A stretch of DNA of 64,000 nucleotides from Takakia lepidozioides (GCA_030704615.1 CM060731.1:52576001-52640000), one strand, 5' to 3'. Counted from the stretch's first letter, positions 25,698 to 36,586 are shown. Notes: generated from the letters alone by a model not told the origin. Numbers and translations are program-made.

Positions 25698-26027
25698 TTG
25701 CTTTCAGGTCTCCAAAGCCCCATACAGCGCCCCTGCTCTGCACAGTTGAGTTGGGTGCAATTGCACTCTCCCTTTCCTCTCTGCTTTTGTTTGCTATTCA
25801 AAGGTAGGATTCCTGCCCTTAGTTTAAATTTCAGTCTGGTGCCGAGAGTGGGTAGACCCTTGAGGTCATCCATGATGTCCTCCCCCATGTCACAGACTGG
25901 AAACAAGTCCAGGGAAGTTTTCTGCCTAACTTCATTTTCATCAGACAATTTTCTGGTAACGGACATGGCTTTGGACACTACAGCCTCTAAGTCAGTAGGG
26001 TTGGGCCATTTGCTGGAACAATTCTAA
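25694..26027 (-). mobile_element. LINE fragment (same family as 59-60 kb)
   Basis: Reading leftward, LSDENEVRQK, SLDLFPVCDMGED and GTRLKFKLRAG match the LINE at 59.4-59.7 kb almost residue for residue. This copy has one more T at the point where the 59.6-kb copy shifts frame. Both edges join PPR-like sequence. Confidence 0.8.
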
Positions 26028-26034
26028 AAGGAGA

Positions 26035-26490
26035 ATGTCTGTCAGATTACCAGATGTCATTCTGAACATTGCCCCTGCCCTGGTGGACATGTATGCCAAA
26101 TGTGGGTGCATCGAGGATGCCAAGGGAGTGTCCAACACTATGGCTGAACGAGATGTGGTGTCGTGGAGTGCGATGCTTGCGGGGTATGCACATCAGGGGT
26201 GCGGGATGGAGGCTCCAACCTATGAGCAAATGATGGGGGAAGGGGTGAAGCCCGTCGACATAAGGTTTGTGTGTGTTTGCAGTGTGTCTGGCAGCCCTGG
26301 AAAAGGGCAAAGAGATCCCTGGTGACATGATCAAATCTGCAATTGTTCCAGATGTCATCCTGAACACTGCTCCGGTGGCCATGTATGCCAAATATGGTAG
26401 CATTGAGGATGCCAAGGGAGTGTTCAACACTATGGCTGAATGAGATGTGGTGTTGTGGAATGTGATGTTTGCAGGGTGGTATCACACTAG
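26035..26490 (+). pseudogene. captured PPR fragment (plus strand)
   Basis: ALVDMYAKCGCIEDAKG, then AERDVVSWSAMLAGYAHQG and YEQMMGEGVKP match the 101-aa unit of the PPR gene at 37.4-38.9 kb. It then continues with frame errors and a premature TGA through a second copy of the S motif. Not translatable as a protein. Confidence 0.75.
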
Positions 26491-26499
26491 TTCCTATGG

Positions 26500-26935
26500 T
26501 CAATTGCATCTGCTACACTCTGTAATCTGACAGGCATTCACCTTTTTGCCTCGGTTGTCCCACCAGTTACTGGGGTCAGAAAAGTATTCATCCCACAACT
26601 TCTTCTCATATCTGTTATCTGTTTTTGGATACTTAGGGACGACTCTGATAGCAGGGGAATTCATGGTGAAATATGTTGAAGAAGGTACCTTCATTAGCAG
26701 TGGGCCTTGTTCTATCAATTGCGCTGTTGCCATAGCTGTTTCCAGTTGACCATCTACCCACTCGTAGCCATTGCGCTATTGAAGAAGGTGCCCCCCCTTC
26801 CCCCATCATTTGCTCATAGCTCTCCAAAGCCTCCATCCCACGTCCCTGCCGTGCATACCATGCAAGCATCGCACTCCACAACACCACATCTCGTTCAGCC
26901 ATAGTGTCGAACACTCCCTTTGCATCCTAGATGCA
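26500..26935 (-). pseudogene. captured PDF-exon plus PPR fragment
   Basis: Leftward reading gives MAERDVVLWSAMLAWYARQG and YEQMMGEGG, then KKLWDEYFSDPSNWWDNRGK, a copy of the PDF-motif exon. The two are joined in the reverse order to the intact gene, again showing rearrangement. Confidence 0.7.
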
Positions 26936-27600
26936 CCCACATTTTGCAAACATGTTCACCAGGGTTTTGTTCAGGATGACATCTGGTACAATTCCAACTC
27001 TGAAGATGTCGCCATGGACCTCTTTCCCCTAAGCTGCTAGGGCAGTGTTCAGATTGACATTTGGCACAATTCCAGCTTTGATGATATCCCTATGCACCTC
27101 TTGCCCTTCTCCAGGGTTGTCAGGCTTGCACGCAATTGCAAATGCACACAAACATGATGTGCTTCCCCCATCATCTGCTCATAGCTCTCCAAAGCCTCCA
27201 TCCCACGTCCCTACCGTGCATACCCTGCAAGCATCGCACTCCACGACACCACATGTCGTTCAACCATAGTGGCAAACACTCCCTTTGCATCCTAGATGCA
27301 CTCACATTTTGCAAACATGTTCACCAGGGTATTGTTCAGAATGACATCTGATACAATTCCAGCTCTGAAGATGACGCCATGGACCTCTTTCCCCTTTTCC
27401 AAAACTGCCAGGGCAGTGTTCAGATTGACATTTGGCACAATTCCAACTTTGATGATATCCCCATGCAACTCTTGCGCAGGGCTGGCTTGCACAAGCATTG
27501 CAAATGCACATAAACACGATGTGCTTCCCCCATCATTTGCTCATAGGTCTCCAAAGCCTCCATCCCACGTCCCTGCCGTGCATACCCTGGACCAAGCTGA
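26936..27600 (-). pseudogene. captured PPR fragments, tandem and decayed
   Basis: At least three leftward blocks carry ALAVLEKGKEVHG, RAGIVSDVILNNTLVNMFAK and similar S, P and L motifs with stops and frame shifts. The sequence is clearly related to, but more diverged than, the units of the PPR gene. Confidence 0.7.
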
Positions 27601-28262
27601 CTCTCCCAAGAACCTTGTAAACATCAGAGAGGACTTAAGTGCGCAGCAACGATAAGGCTTAGTGGGGCTTAGTGCTTGAGGGAAAAATAAAAACATCGCA
27701 TTGGTCCATGAGAACCACCATTGTGCAGCTAAGCGAGCATAGATTGAAACACGACCTGCTAAGACCAAGCTGACTCTCCCAAGAACCTTGTAAACATCAA
27801 GAAGAATACCAAATCATGGTACTAACAGGAGCCAAAAGCCCACATTTGCAGGATGGACAAACTTCTTCACATCCTACATTATGAAAAAGCCACACCTTGC
27901 GATTGCGATTGTCCCACCATCATGAAGGATCGTAAAAAACTCATGCGAGCTTTGCTCCGTGCTGCAAATTCAGGGATGAGTCTGATGAGAGGGCAAAACA
28001 GGCTGAAATAGGTCGAAGAAGAAGGTGCCCTAACCACATTGTCGTCGACCTTGTGTCATGACCCATGGGGGATTTGACAGATCGTGAACCCAAACGGACC
28101 TCTTGTGTGTGCTGCTTGTGTCTGTAGTCAGATAATGTCGGATTGTCCATGAGAACCACCACGGTGCAGCTGAGCGAGCAGAGATTGAAACGCGGCCTGC
28201 TAAGACCAACCTGCACGAGGACTTAGTGTGCACAACAACGCGGGGCTTAGTGGGGCTTAGTG
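27541..28262 (-). repeat. two further copies of the PPR 5'-flank repeat, inside CACTA
   Basis: ccaagctgactctcccaag and ggcttagtggggcttagtg occur twice. Then 27700-28110 repeats the DNA that elsewhere forms the inverted arms, including accaaatcatggtactaac, the uninterrupted hAT target (27808-27827), and a gaacccaaacggacctc segment at the CACTA target position. Confidence 0.7.
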
Positions 28263-28263
28263 C

Positions 28264-28350
28264 ATGAGGGGGGAAAAAACAACGCGAGGAGTTCGAACCC
28301 GCGACCCCGCAATCAGGAAGAGCCATTACCAGTACGCTACATGCACACAT
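28264..28350 (-). repeat. tRNA-like (pol III A/B box) sequence, probable SINE head
   Basis: Leftward, tagcgtactggtaatgg resembles an A box and gcgggttcgaactcc a B box at tRNA spacing. The acceptor stem does not pair, so it is not a functional tRNA. Confidence 0.45.
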
Positions 28351-28554
28351 TTGAAATTTCCCCCCAAAAGTATGTATATATTGTACATACGTGATGGGCA
28401 ACTTTTTAAGTTTTTAAACCTTTTCACAAACCCTATAAGCAACTTTTTGTTTTAAATTAAAGGAAACCTCAGGTCCTTGAGGAGGGGAAAAAATTAACCC
28501 CCTTTCATTTATGGGCCATGAGACCTACAAGAGGATCAACGCCCAGACATACCG

Positions 28555-28650
28555 TCGTCACAAACAATCCCACACATGGAGTAATGCAGCGGGTTTGAAC
28601 CCTGAACCACCAGGGCGACACACTTTGCACTTACCAGCTGATGTGTTTTT
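28555..28650 (-). repeat. tRNA-like sequence, probable SINE head
   Basis: Leftward, catcagctggtaagtgc (A-box-like) is followed by cagggttcaaacccgc (B box). No proper acceptor stem. Confidence 0.4.
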
Positions 28651-28718
28651 TTTTAAATCTTTTGCACTTTGATTTAAAATAAAAAAAATCATTTTAGTGG
28701 TTACAAGTGAGCACATAG

Positions 28719-29072
28719 ATGTATTCCATGGAGATAAACAAAACTGTTCATCCGGTGTCTTCACGGTGGATGTATCCCATGGAGCGTTACATGAAAGATC
28801 TTAAGGGATACGTTAGGAATTACGCAAAGCCAGAAGGGAGTACGGCTGCAGGGTATGTTCTGGATGAGGCCATGAGGTTCATGACTGAGTATATGCAATC
28901 ATTTGATGCAACTCAACAGCGGACTTGGGATGCAAATGCGGAGGAAGGGGTTGAGGACGAGGTCTTCGAAGGTGTCGCCAAAAAGCGGGACATGACTGGA
29001 GCTGGGAGAGATGCAGCACAAATTTTGTATGTGCTGAACAATATCAATGTCATGGCTCTTTGGGTGCAGTGA
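28719..29072 (+). pseudogene. CACTA transposase-associated DUF4218 fragment
   Basis: VHPVSSRWMYPMERYMKDLK, YVRNYAKPEGS and GYVLDEAMRFMTEYM match the conserved core of DUF4218, which sits C-terminal to the transposase in plant CACTA elements. A good GT donor follows (ctttgggtgcag, then tgagta). Neither a transposase catalytic core nor the rest of DUF4218 is visible nearby, so I call it a remnant. Confidence 0.75.
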
Positions 29073-29438
29073 GTACTTCTTTTCATTGCACCTTATTCAT
29101 ATCAAGTTCAATTTCAATTCTGACTGCCACCAGTGTAATCAAACCACCCACAAAGTCACAAATGTCAGTGATTCATCCTGACTATAACCAATGTTGTAGT
29201 AATGGAATGTCTGAGTGAGTGACTTGTTGGAAGAGCATGTTCATTTACAAGTCATTCTGCTCACTCCTCCAGTGGTTTGAAACAGTGGTTTTCAAAATAT
29301 CATTCATGCTAGGTATTTTTTGCTCAGTAATGCAATACTTCATTGCTAACATGTGTCATCCTTGTTGCCATTTTGTGACAAAAAGTATGCAACAAAGAAG
29401 GCACAGTTCACAGCAGACAGAGAAGCATGTGGTGATGA

Positions 29439-29627
29439 GTGACATGCCAATCGACGTCTACCTTATCATATCAGCCAATACCTAGGTCATTAGATGGTCC
29501 CACGGCTCTAAATAAAGAAGACCTGACTATGTTGGCTACCATTCAAGCGACATTTGTGCAACCAACCGCTATTCCAGTTGAGCAAAGTGATTCAGAGGGT
29601 GACGAATATGTTTCAGATTCAGAATAA
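29439..29627 (+). other. possible last exon of the CACTA protein
   Basis: The frame ends in an acidic tail (PVEQSDSEGDEYVSDSE) just before the right subterminal array. Position and strand fit the C terminus of the CACTA protein that includes DUF4218, but no domain is recognised. Confidence 0.35.
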
Positions 29628-29639
29628 AGTTTATTGTTG

Positions 29640-30302
29640 GAACCATTTGTTCAATAGCATCATCCCACAATGGTCTGGCCACTAGTCTATTTTTCAAAGT
29701 CTGTCACAGCTGCACAAACCACTTAAAGTTTTTCATGTATCACCCAAAAAGTGGTACCAATCACTATTGTGTAGGCAACCACTCATGAGCAACCACTAGC
29801 ATAGTGGTTCCAATTACTACAGTATCTTTCACCACCCACTCTCCACCACTGTCAAAGTGGTACAAATCAATGAGGTGTCCCACTCAAGATCAACGTGCAC
29901 TGTCCCCGTCCACGTGGAATATTATATTTATGAATTAAAATATATTTCTAAATAATAAATCACAAATAAATTTGAATTATTACACGTGGAGTAGCACGTG
30001 GTTTCAACCACTTCCCATCACTGAGGTGTCTATAACCACTCACAATGTACCACTGCACTCGTCCACGTGGAATATTATATTAATTAATTAAAATATATTA
30101 GCAAATAAATAATAATAAATAAAAACAAATTATTACACGTGGACTACTGAGTGGTTGAAACCACTTCCAACCACTGTCTGTGATGCCACCGTGGCATTTC
30201 ATTGGGATTAACCACTGGCAAGTGGTTACTAGTGGTTTATAGAGTGGAAAAAGACAGCAGTGGTTAAAAGGCCAGTGATTATTCCACGTTTTTCTTCTAG
30301 TG
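29640..30302. repeat. CACTA right subterminal repeat array
   Basis: Dense accact/agtggt words plus two ~120-bp direct repeats around cgtccacgtggaatattat (about 29910 and 30060). Confidence 0.8.
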
Positions 30303-30478
30303 AAAGGACCTCTTGTGTGTGCTACTTGTGTCTCTAGTTAGGTAATGTCGGATTGGTCTGTGAGAACCACCACGGTGCAGTTGAGTAGGCAAAGATTGAA
30401 ACACAGTATGCTACGACCAAGTTGACTCTCCCAATAACCTTGTAAATATCAAGGAAGAATACCAAATCATGGACTAAC
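30303..30478 (-). repeat. left inverted arm, middle part
   Basis: Reverse complement of about 35600-35775. It continues the arm interrupted by CACTA and is itself interrupted at 30479 by the hAT element. Confidence 0.8.
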
Positions 30479-31320
30479 CAGTGTTGGACCGGTATATAGG
30501 TCTTGGGCAGGTATCAACTAGGGTAAGGGTAATGGTATGAAGGATCATACCAGGTAGGTACCTACAAGGGCAAAACCCGGCAATACCCTAGACTTCTAAA
30601 ATCCTGGCGTAAAACATACCAGTCGAGTCTTCTTCCTCGCGCTACCACTCCAATACCATGCATGCGTCGGTTGAGGGACAGGATGTAGGGGTAGGGTCTA
30701 GGGTAGTTTGAGGTTAGGGATACTAACTACATATAGCGTTTTCAAGAGGGCACTTCAATGAGGATGAGTTACAGGATGCTAATATGTTTGAAGAGGAGTA
30801 GATGAAATGCAATTTGTTACCTTCTGCTCTTAAAGAGTGATAGAACAGAGTGGGGGATGCTATTCTGTGAGCAGATCCCGCGAGCAGAAAAATCCGTGAG
30901 CAGAAAAATGCTCACGCCCGCGGGCGCCTATTCAACTTAGAAGACCTATTACTGCGCATAGTGGCCAGTATTACATGCTCGGTTATGGATGCTGCTGGGA
31001 TGAATGGCGGATGAATGTTTGTATGATGAATGAGACATGGATGAATGAAAGAAATGTAATAATACAAAGTTGTTTTGTAGTAGTAGCTCCCAAATCCCCC
31101 GAGCTCCGAAATCTTTTAAACCATGCTAGTCTTGCTTGCAAATCAATTGTGAAAGTACAGTGTATATTGCCAACAATGAATCCACATTGCTTTGTGGATT
31201 GAGGAGGGGTTACTTGTCATTTTTACAGGTATCCAAGGTTGAGAAAAATGCTCACACCCAAATCTAAAGAAGGCAGAGAAGTGAACTCGTGCTTTATAAA
31301 TAAACATTTCAAAACACGTA

Positions 31321-31857
31321 CTGGGAATTAAGATGTCGTTAACGACACCTTAATCCCCAACACCTGCACACACACCGCCTTACCACCAAGGCTTGTTCGC
31401 CATCGGATTTTTTTGGGTGAATTTTTTTAGGGTTTTTGATTTTTTCATGAAGTGTCATATGCCAACTCGTAGTGGGAATTAAGATGTCGTTGACGACACC
31501 TTAATCCCCAGCACCTGCACACACACCACCTTACCGCCAAGGCTTGTTCGCCATCAAATTTTTGTGGGTTGAAAATTTTTGGGGTAATTTTTTTGGGGTT
31601 TTTGGTTTTTCCATGAATTGTCATGTGCCAACTCGTACTGGGAATTAAGATGTTGTTGACGACACATTAATCCCCAGCACCTGCACACACACCGCCTTAC
31701 CGCCAAGGTTGTCCATCAGATTTTTTTGGGTTGAAATTTTTTGGGTGATTTTTTTTTGGGTTTTTGGTTTTTCCGTGAATTGACATGTGCCAACTCGTAC
31801 TGGGAATTAAGATGTCGTTGACGATACCTTAATCTGGCACATTTGGGGGGGTTGGGG

Positions 31858-31893
<36 letters not shown>

Positions 31894-32120
31894 AAAACTT
31901 GCTGGGAATTAAGATGTCGTTGACGACACCTTAATCCCCACCACCTGCACACACACCACCTTATCGCCAAGGCTACTTCGCCTTGAAAGTTTTTTGGGTT
32001 GAAATTGTTTTGGTTAATGTTTTTGGGAAAAAAAATTCGGGGATTTTGGTTTTTCCGTAAGCTGTCATGTGCCAACTCGTACTGGGAATTAAGATGTCGT
32101 TGACGACACCTTAATCCCGA
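31321..32120. repeat. satellite of six palindrome-bearing units
   Basis: The units start at about 31321, 31472, 31639, 31801, 31902 and 32082 (spacing 101-180 bp). Each opens with gggaattaagatgtcgt followed by tgacgacaccttaatccc, a near-perfect 35-bp inverted repeat centred on cgttgacg or cgttaacg. Then comes gcacctgcacacacaccgcc and a T-rich stretch. Confidence 0.85.
31860..31892. repeat. (TA)n microsatellite
   Basis: About 16 TA dinucleotides inside the shortened fourth satellite unit. Confidence 0.95.
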
Positions 32121-32464
32121 GCACCTGCACACGCACCATAATTCATTCATGTCGTCCATTTTTCATCCAAAAGTCATCCAACATTCATCCATTCTTTTTT
32201 TCATTCATCTCAAAACCATTCATCTGGCAGCTTTTCATTGCCCATTCATACCATATGGTCGTCACCCAACAAGTATTCTTCCGTCGGATGGGGTGACAAT
32301 TGCGTCCGTGCAGTGTAGTTTTTGTCCACGGCAATAGGCCATCTTTTCCTTCGGTTATAGGCTCACATTCACTAATCTACTCACGCTTGCAATCTGATCA
32401 CGCTTAAGGGATTCTGCTCACGTTTACCACTTAAAGCGTGAGCGTGCTCACGTGAACTGCTCAC

Positions 32465-32821
32465 ATGGTAGCTACCCTCGAGAAAAATTATGGGCATTCT
32501 GGAGAGACTAAGTATAGCTCGTATGAGGGAGAGTGCTTAGCTGCAGTGTGGGCCATGACACACTTCAGGTACTATCTATATGACAATCTCTTTACCTTTG
32601 TCACAGATCACCAGCCACTCAAGTGGTTGATGAAGTCAGACAAGCTTACGGGGAAGCTTACACGATGGGCACTCATACTCCAAGAGTATGACTTTCAGGT
32701 GGTGCATCGACCAGGTTTGGTCAATCGGGATGCGGATGGATTGAGTCGCAATCCATGCACGAGCCAGAGGATGACACTGGAGCTCGATGATATAGTGAGA
32801 CGGACGAGGAGATGGTACTGA
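32465..32821 (+). pseudogene. Ty3/gypsy polyprotein fragment: RNase H region
   Basis: The 118-aa frame has YSSYEGECLAAVWAMTHFR, TFVTDHQPLKWLM and QEYDFQVVHRPG ending in DADGLSRNP, the canonical end of the gypsy RNase H domain. No reverse transcriptase, integrase or LTR accompanies it. It is a short relic nested in the hAT element. Confidence 0.85.
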
Positions 32822-33324
32822 GATGGCACGTATCTGCGTTTTGTGTATTTTGGCATCGGGAGGTCAGGTTGGACCTACAACATGGATGACTGTAGAGTTG
32901 AAATGGGCCATTTGAACTATTCAAATGGCCATTACATTTGAACAGTTGAAATGACCATTTGAATAGTTGAAATCTTAATATGATTTAAAGGGCCTCCGTC
33001 CATTTTTCATTTTTATTTTTATTTTTAAGAGTTAGAAAGAATTGCACTAGTGTAGCTGGTACCAGACCCTCTTACATACCAGGCTGATATGACTTTTAAA
33101 AATTTGTTTAATACCATACCAGTCAGATTTTCACTTTGATACCATACCATACCGTACCAGGCTATTAAATTTACACGTCATTTGATATGAGTACCATACT
33201 GGTTTCAATAATTCAACTGTACCCCGATAAAGGTGGACGCGTTGCCGAAGCAAACGTAACTTATGGTGTCACTTGGCCCCATAGGGCTACTGCCTTCCGG
33301 TGGGAAGGTGGACACCGTAAATGA

Positions 33325-33398
33325 CTTCTAAGAGGTGGATTGAACCCACAACCACTCGTGAGAGGGTATGTGCCCTTACCACTGGGCTACATGTTGGT
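33325..33398 (-). repeat. tRNA-like segment
   Basis: Leftward, gtagcccagtggtaagggc (A-box-like) is followed by gtgggttcaatccacc (B box). It lacks matched stems, so it is likely a SINE head or tRNA relic. Confidence 0.45.
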
Positions 33399-33461
33399 TT
33401 CTGTACCCCAATACCTTTACCCTAGTGGTATCAAAAAACCATAATACCAATCCAACACTGG

Positions 33462-33745
33462 TACTAACATGAGCCAAAAGCCCACATTTGCAGGATGGAC
33501 AAACTTCTTCACATCGTACATTAAGAAAAAGCCACATCTTGCGATTGCGGTTGCGGTTGTGGCTGCGGTTGTCCCACCATCGTGAAGGATCTTTAAAAAA
33601 CTCATGCCCAACTTTGCTCCGTGCTCCAAGATAGAGGTTCGTGCTCGAAAATCCGACAGCATCAACATTTTGACAAGGTCCTTACTGAGTGGTGCTAGTG
33701 AGTTTTCAACAACATTCATGCAAGTTGTTTTAGGCTCCATTGGGC
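33462..33745 (-). repeat. left inverted arm, proximal part
   Basis: Reverse complement of 35345-35620. Its innermost point (ggctccattgggctct) pairs with agagcccaatggagcc at about 35344. Confidence 0.85.
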
Positions 33746-35344
33746 TCTACCCGACGAGGACCCGACGAACTTGTCCAGACTTACACAGATGCCCTGACCC
33801 ACCTGCAGTTAGGCACCCAGTAGTTAGTGTCATTTAGGCTAACTATTGGGTTTAGGTGCCCCCACTTACGGTTATACTAACTAGCACTCCCAATAGTTAG
33901 TACCTCTCACTATCTGAGATAGAGTAGTTTGGTGTAAAAGCTAATGGGCCTGAAACAGGTCCTTTAAGCTAACAGGTGCACACGTCTTTGCCACGTTGGC
34001 TTGCCATCTCCTTGAGCGTGGGGTATCGGGAATGGACTGTCATGGAGTGGAGGCTCTGCCTGGATCGAGTTTCATTGATGCGAAGTGCTTCATCGTCGCG
34101 GAAAGCACATCCTATTTTATTTTTCTTTACATACTCTAGTTTTAGGGCATATATGCAACCAAAAACCTACGTCCCCCAAAAAATTCTAAATATGCCATAC
34201 ATGGATTAGTTTTGGTTGAAATCAAGCTCGGAGCATTCAAGGTCTTATATGTCACTCGGCAGGGGCTGTTTCCATAGGACTCACATGGCTTGCGTGGAAA
34301 TATTGCTCTACGTGGCTGAGAATCGCCATACAAATAGGGCACTAATTGATATCCTGGTGGGACACCATTACATTTAAGTTCTCCAATTAGTGATTCTCTT
34401 ATTAGTGTTAACTGTGAATGGGGCACTAAATTCAGTTAAGACTAATTGGGTACCTGATAGTGAGACACTAACTATTGGGAGCAGCCCTTTTTTTTAGGCG
34501 AAAAGTGGCCAAAAAGCTACAAAAAATGTGGGCCGCAACACCCCTATTCAAAAACCGGGGCAAAAATAAAAAATATCGCCAAAACAGGGTGGGCCCTTGG
34601 CCAACTGGTGCCAGAAAGCACCAGGGGAACCACCCTTTTTGCATGGGATCTGGGAGCATGGCACCCTAAATCCAAGGGCTGGCGCCCCATCGCACCAAGA
34701 GTTAGCGCAATTTCGCCATCTGCACCTATCTCCACCGTCCGATCTCCAACCAGTAGCCATACTGCACATATATTTATATGTAGCCATATTACAGCCATAT
34801 ATAGTATTGCACAATACTTTGCATACCTGTAGCCAGGTAGGATCCAGGTGGACATTGTACATGTCGCCACCTCTGCACTTAACCCCAAAAAAAATTTCGC
34901 CACCTCCACGACTAGGCATAAATGAAAAAAAAAGGGATGATTGGGAGTACTAACTGCAGGTGGGGCTTATGTTTGCAGTCTGGAGACTGTAGAGTGAAAA
35001 CGACCGAGGGAGGGAGGGAGGCGCTGAGCAGCCACAGTGTTCTACCCTGGGTCTATTCCAAATTCCAATATGTACCCTGTGAGGCAAGGGTCCGGGGTCG
35101 TGGACATGAATACGGCTATTGCCTTGGGAAAGTGGCAATTGCATGTGGGGCCCATTTGGCGGCTGCAGGCAAGCGCTAACCGCTAGGAGCCATCAGAACG
35201 GCACGACCACGAACCGGTGGTCCATGTAGGGCCCCTGACCGCTGCCACCTTGAAGAGCACAGTAATATCCTTGTTGAAAGTTCGGTAAAACGATGAAAAG
35301 GTTTCTTGAGCAGAGTTTGGAGTTCGTTGTTCCTCATCGTGTAG
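33746..35344. other. spacer between inverted arms, no gene seen
   Basis: Non-coding. It holds a small inverted pair (actcccaatagttagt near 33890 and ctaactattgggag near 34468) suggesting a MITE of about 600 bp, and a low-complexity segment at 34487-34640. Reading frames across 34540-34950 are short and overlap on both strands. Confidence 0.5.
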
Positions 35345-36110
35345 AGCCCAATGGAGCCCAAAACAACTTGCATGAATGTTGTTGAAAGCTCACTAGCACC
35401 CCTCAGTAAAGGACCTTGTCACAATGTTGATGCTGTCGGATTTTCGATCACAAACCTCTACCTTGGAGCACGGAGCAGAGCTGGCATGAGTTTTGTAAAG
35501 ATAGTTCACGATGGTGGGACAACCGCAATCGCAAGGTGTGGCTTTTTCTTAATGTACGATGTGAAGAAGTTTGTCCATGCTGCAAATGTGGGCTCTTGGC
35601 TCCTGTTAGTACCATGATTTGGTATTCTTCCTCATGTTTACAAGGTTCTTGGGAGAGTCAGCTTGGTCTTAGCAGGCCGTGTTTCAATCTCTGCCTGCTC
35701 AGCTGCACCGTGGTGGTTCTCACAGACCAATCCGAGATTACCTGACTACAGACACAAGCAGCACACACAAGAGGTCCTTTTGGGTTGATGGTCGGTCAAA
35801 TCCTCCATGGGTCACGACACAAGGTCAAGGACAATGTGGTGAGGGCACCTTCTTCTTCGACCTATTTCAGCCTGTTTTGCGCTCTCATCAGCCTCGGCCC
35901 TGAATTTGCATATTGAATATGGTGTCTGCATCCAAGTTGTAGCCTTTCATTTGCCATATGTTGCAGTGCATCTGTGGTGGTTTGGAATGACTTTGACAAG
36001 TTAGTGCCGATGTGGCAGCAGGAAAGTATTCAAAAACAGGTAACAGAGACGGGGAGAAGCGTTGGAATGAACACTTCTCCGACCCCAGTCAATGGTGGGA
36101 CAATGGAGAC
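35345..36110 (+). repeat. right inverted arm (uninterrupted copy)
   Basis: Colinear with the left arm once the CACTA and hAT elements are removed. It supplies the CACTA empty site: caacccaaaaggacctc read on the minus strand near 35770-35785. At the hAT position it reads tagtaccatgatttgg (about 35609), the complement of the uninterrupted target. Confidence 0.85.
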
Positions 36111-36505
36111 AAAAAGGTGAATGCCTGTTGGAAGCAGACGCAAGTCAGCATAGGAACTAGTGTGATAAGTATGGTTGGGGTGTTTGCTGGAAGAATTCTA
36201 GGCTGTCATTGTCTGTTGCTAGCAGCAAAGCAAGGATGTATGCATGATTTGTGCAGAGGCATGGATAGCTGAAGGAGCAGGGATGGCGTGTGGGTCCAGA
36301 TTCATCCAAGAGGGCCAGATTTCAAGCTCCAGATTACCTATGACTCCCTGTGGAAGGATAGCTACAAGAAACCTGCATGGGTAGATGGTCAATTGGAAGC
36401 CGCAGCAGCATCGGCACAATTGATAAAATCAGGCACTGCTCATGAAGGCACCTTCTTCAACACATTTCACCCTGTTTTTCCCTCTTATCAGAATCGGCCC
36501 TAAAT
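35900..36505 (+). pseudogene. upstream tandem copy of the PPR gene's PDF exons
   Basis: It repeats 36510-37020, including a PDF exon 1 copy (RWNEHFSDPSQWWDNGDKK, ending 36117) and a PDF exon 2 copy (SYKKPAWVDGQLEAAAA) about 600 bp upstream of the ones attached to the PPR array. It stops at TAA after FFNTFHPVFPSYQNRP. PDFK is followed by LQITYDSLW here instead of HKITYDSMW. It is a truncated duplicate or an alternative 5' end of the gene. Confidence 0.65.
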
Positions 36506-36586
36506 TTTCATGTTGAATTCTGCAAGTTAGCTGGTTGAGTGAACCTTTGATAGTTTGGAGTGACTTTGACATGATACTGCCAATGT

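Larger units (their letters stand above)
22982..30302. mobile_element. CACTA (En/Spm-type) transposon, 7.3 kb, carrying host gene fragments
   Basis: The left end begins cactagaagaaaaacgcgga and the right end is its inverted match (one C/T change early, about 28 bp in all). The flanks carry an AAA target duplication (22979-22981 and 30303-30305). Both subterminal kilobases are crowded with accact/agtggt words, the usual transposase-binding arrays of CACTA elements. A DUF4218-type fragment lies at 28719. The interior also holds PPR, PDF-motif and LINE fragments in both orientations and another copy of the host arm it landed in. No intact transposase remains, so the element is probably non-autonomous. 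An uninterrupted copy of the target exists near 35773-35785. Confidence 0.9.
30479..33461. mobile_element. hAT-like transposon, 3.0 kb, with nested repeats
   Basis: The ends are inverted repeats: cagtgttggaccggtat on the left and its near-perfect complement (ataccaatccaacactg) on the right. The 8-bp flanks are ggactaac and gtactaac. The uninterrupted host copy at 27820-27828 reads ggtactaac, so the target duplication was GTACTAAC and the left copy has since lost its T. An 8-bp duplication and a CAGTG terminus fit hAT. No hAT transposase was seen. The interior holds satellite DNA, a gypsy fragment and a tRNA-like segment. Confidence 0.8.

Noticed and set aside
31716-32159. 147-aa minus-strand frame with repeated RCRQRHLNSQ
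   Set aside because: It is the translation of the palindromic satellite and the (TA)n run, with no protein-like features.
28264-33398. tRNA genes at 28.3, 28.6 and 33.35 kb
   Set aside because: A- and B-box-like sequences are present, but the acceptor and anticodon stems do not pair. Listed as SINE-like repeats instead.
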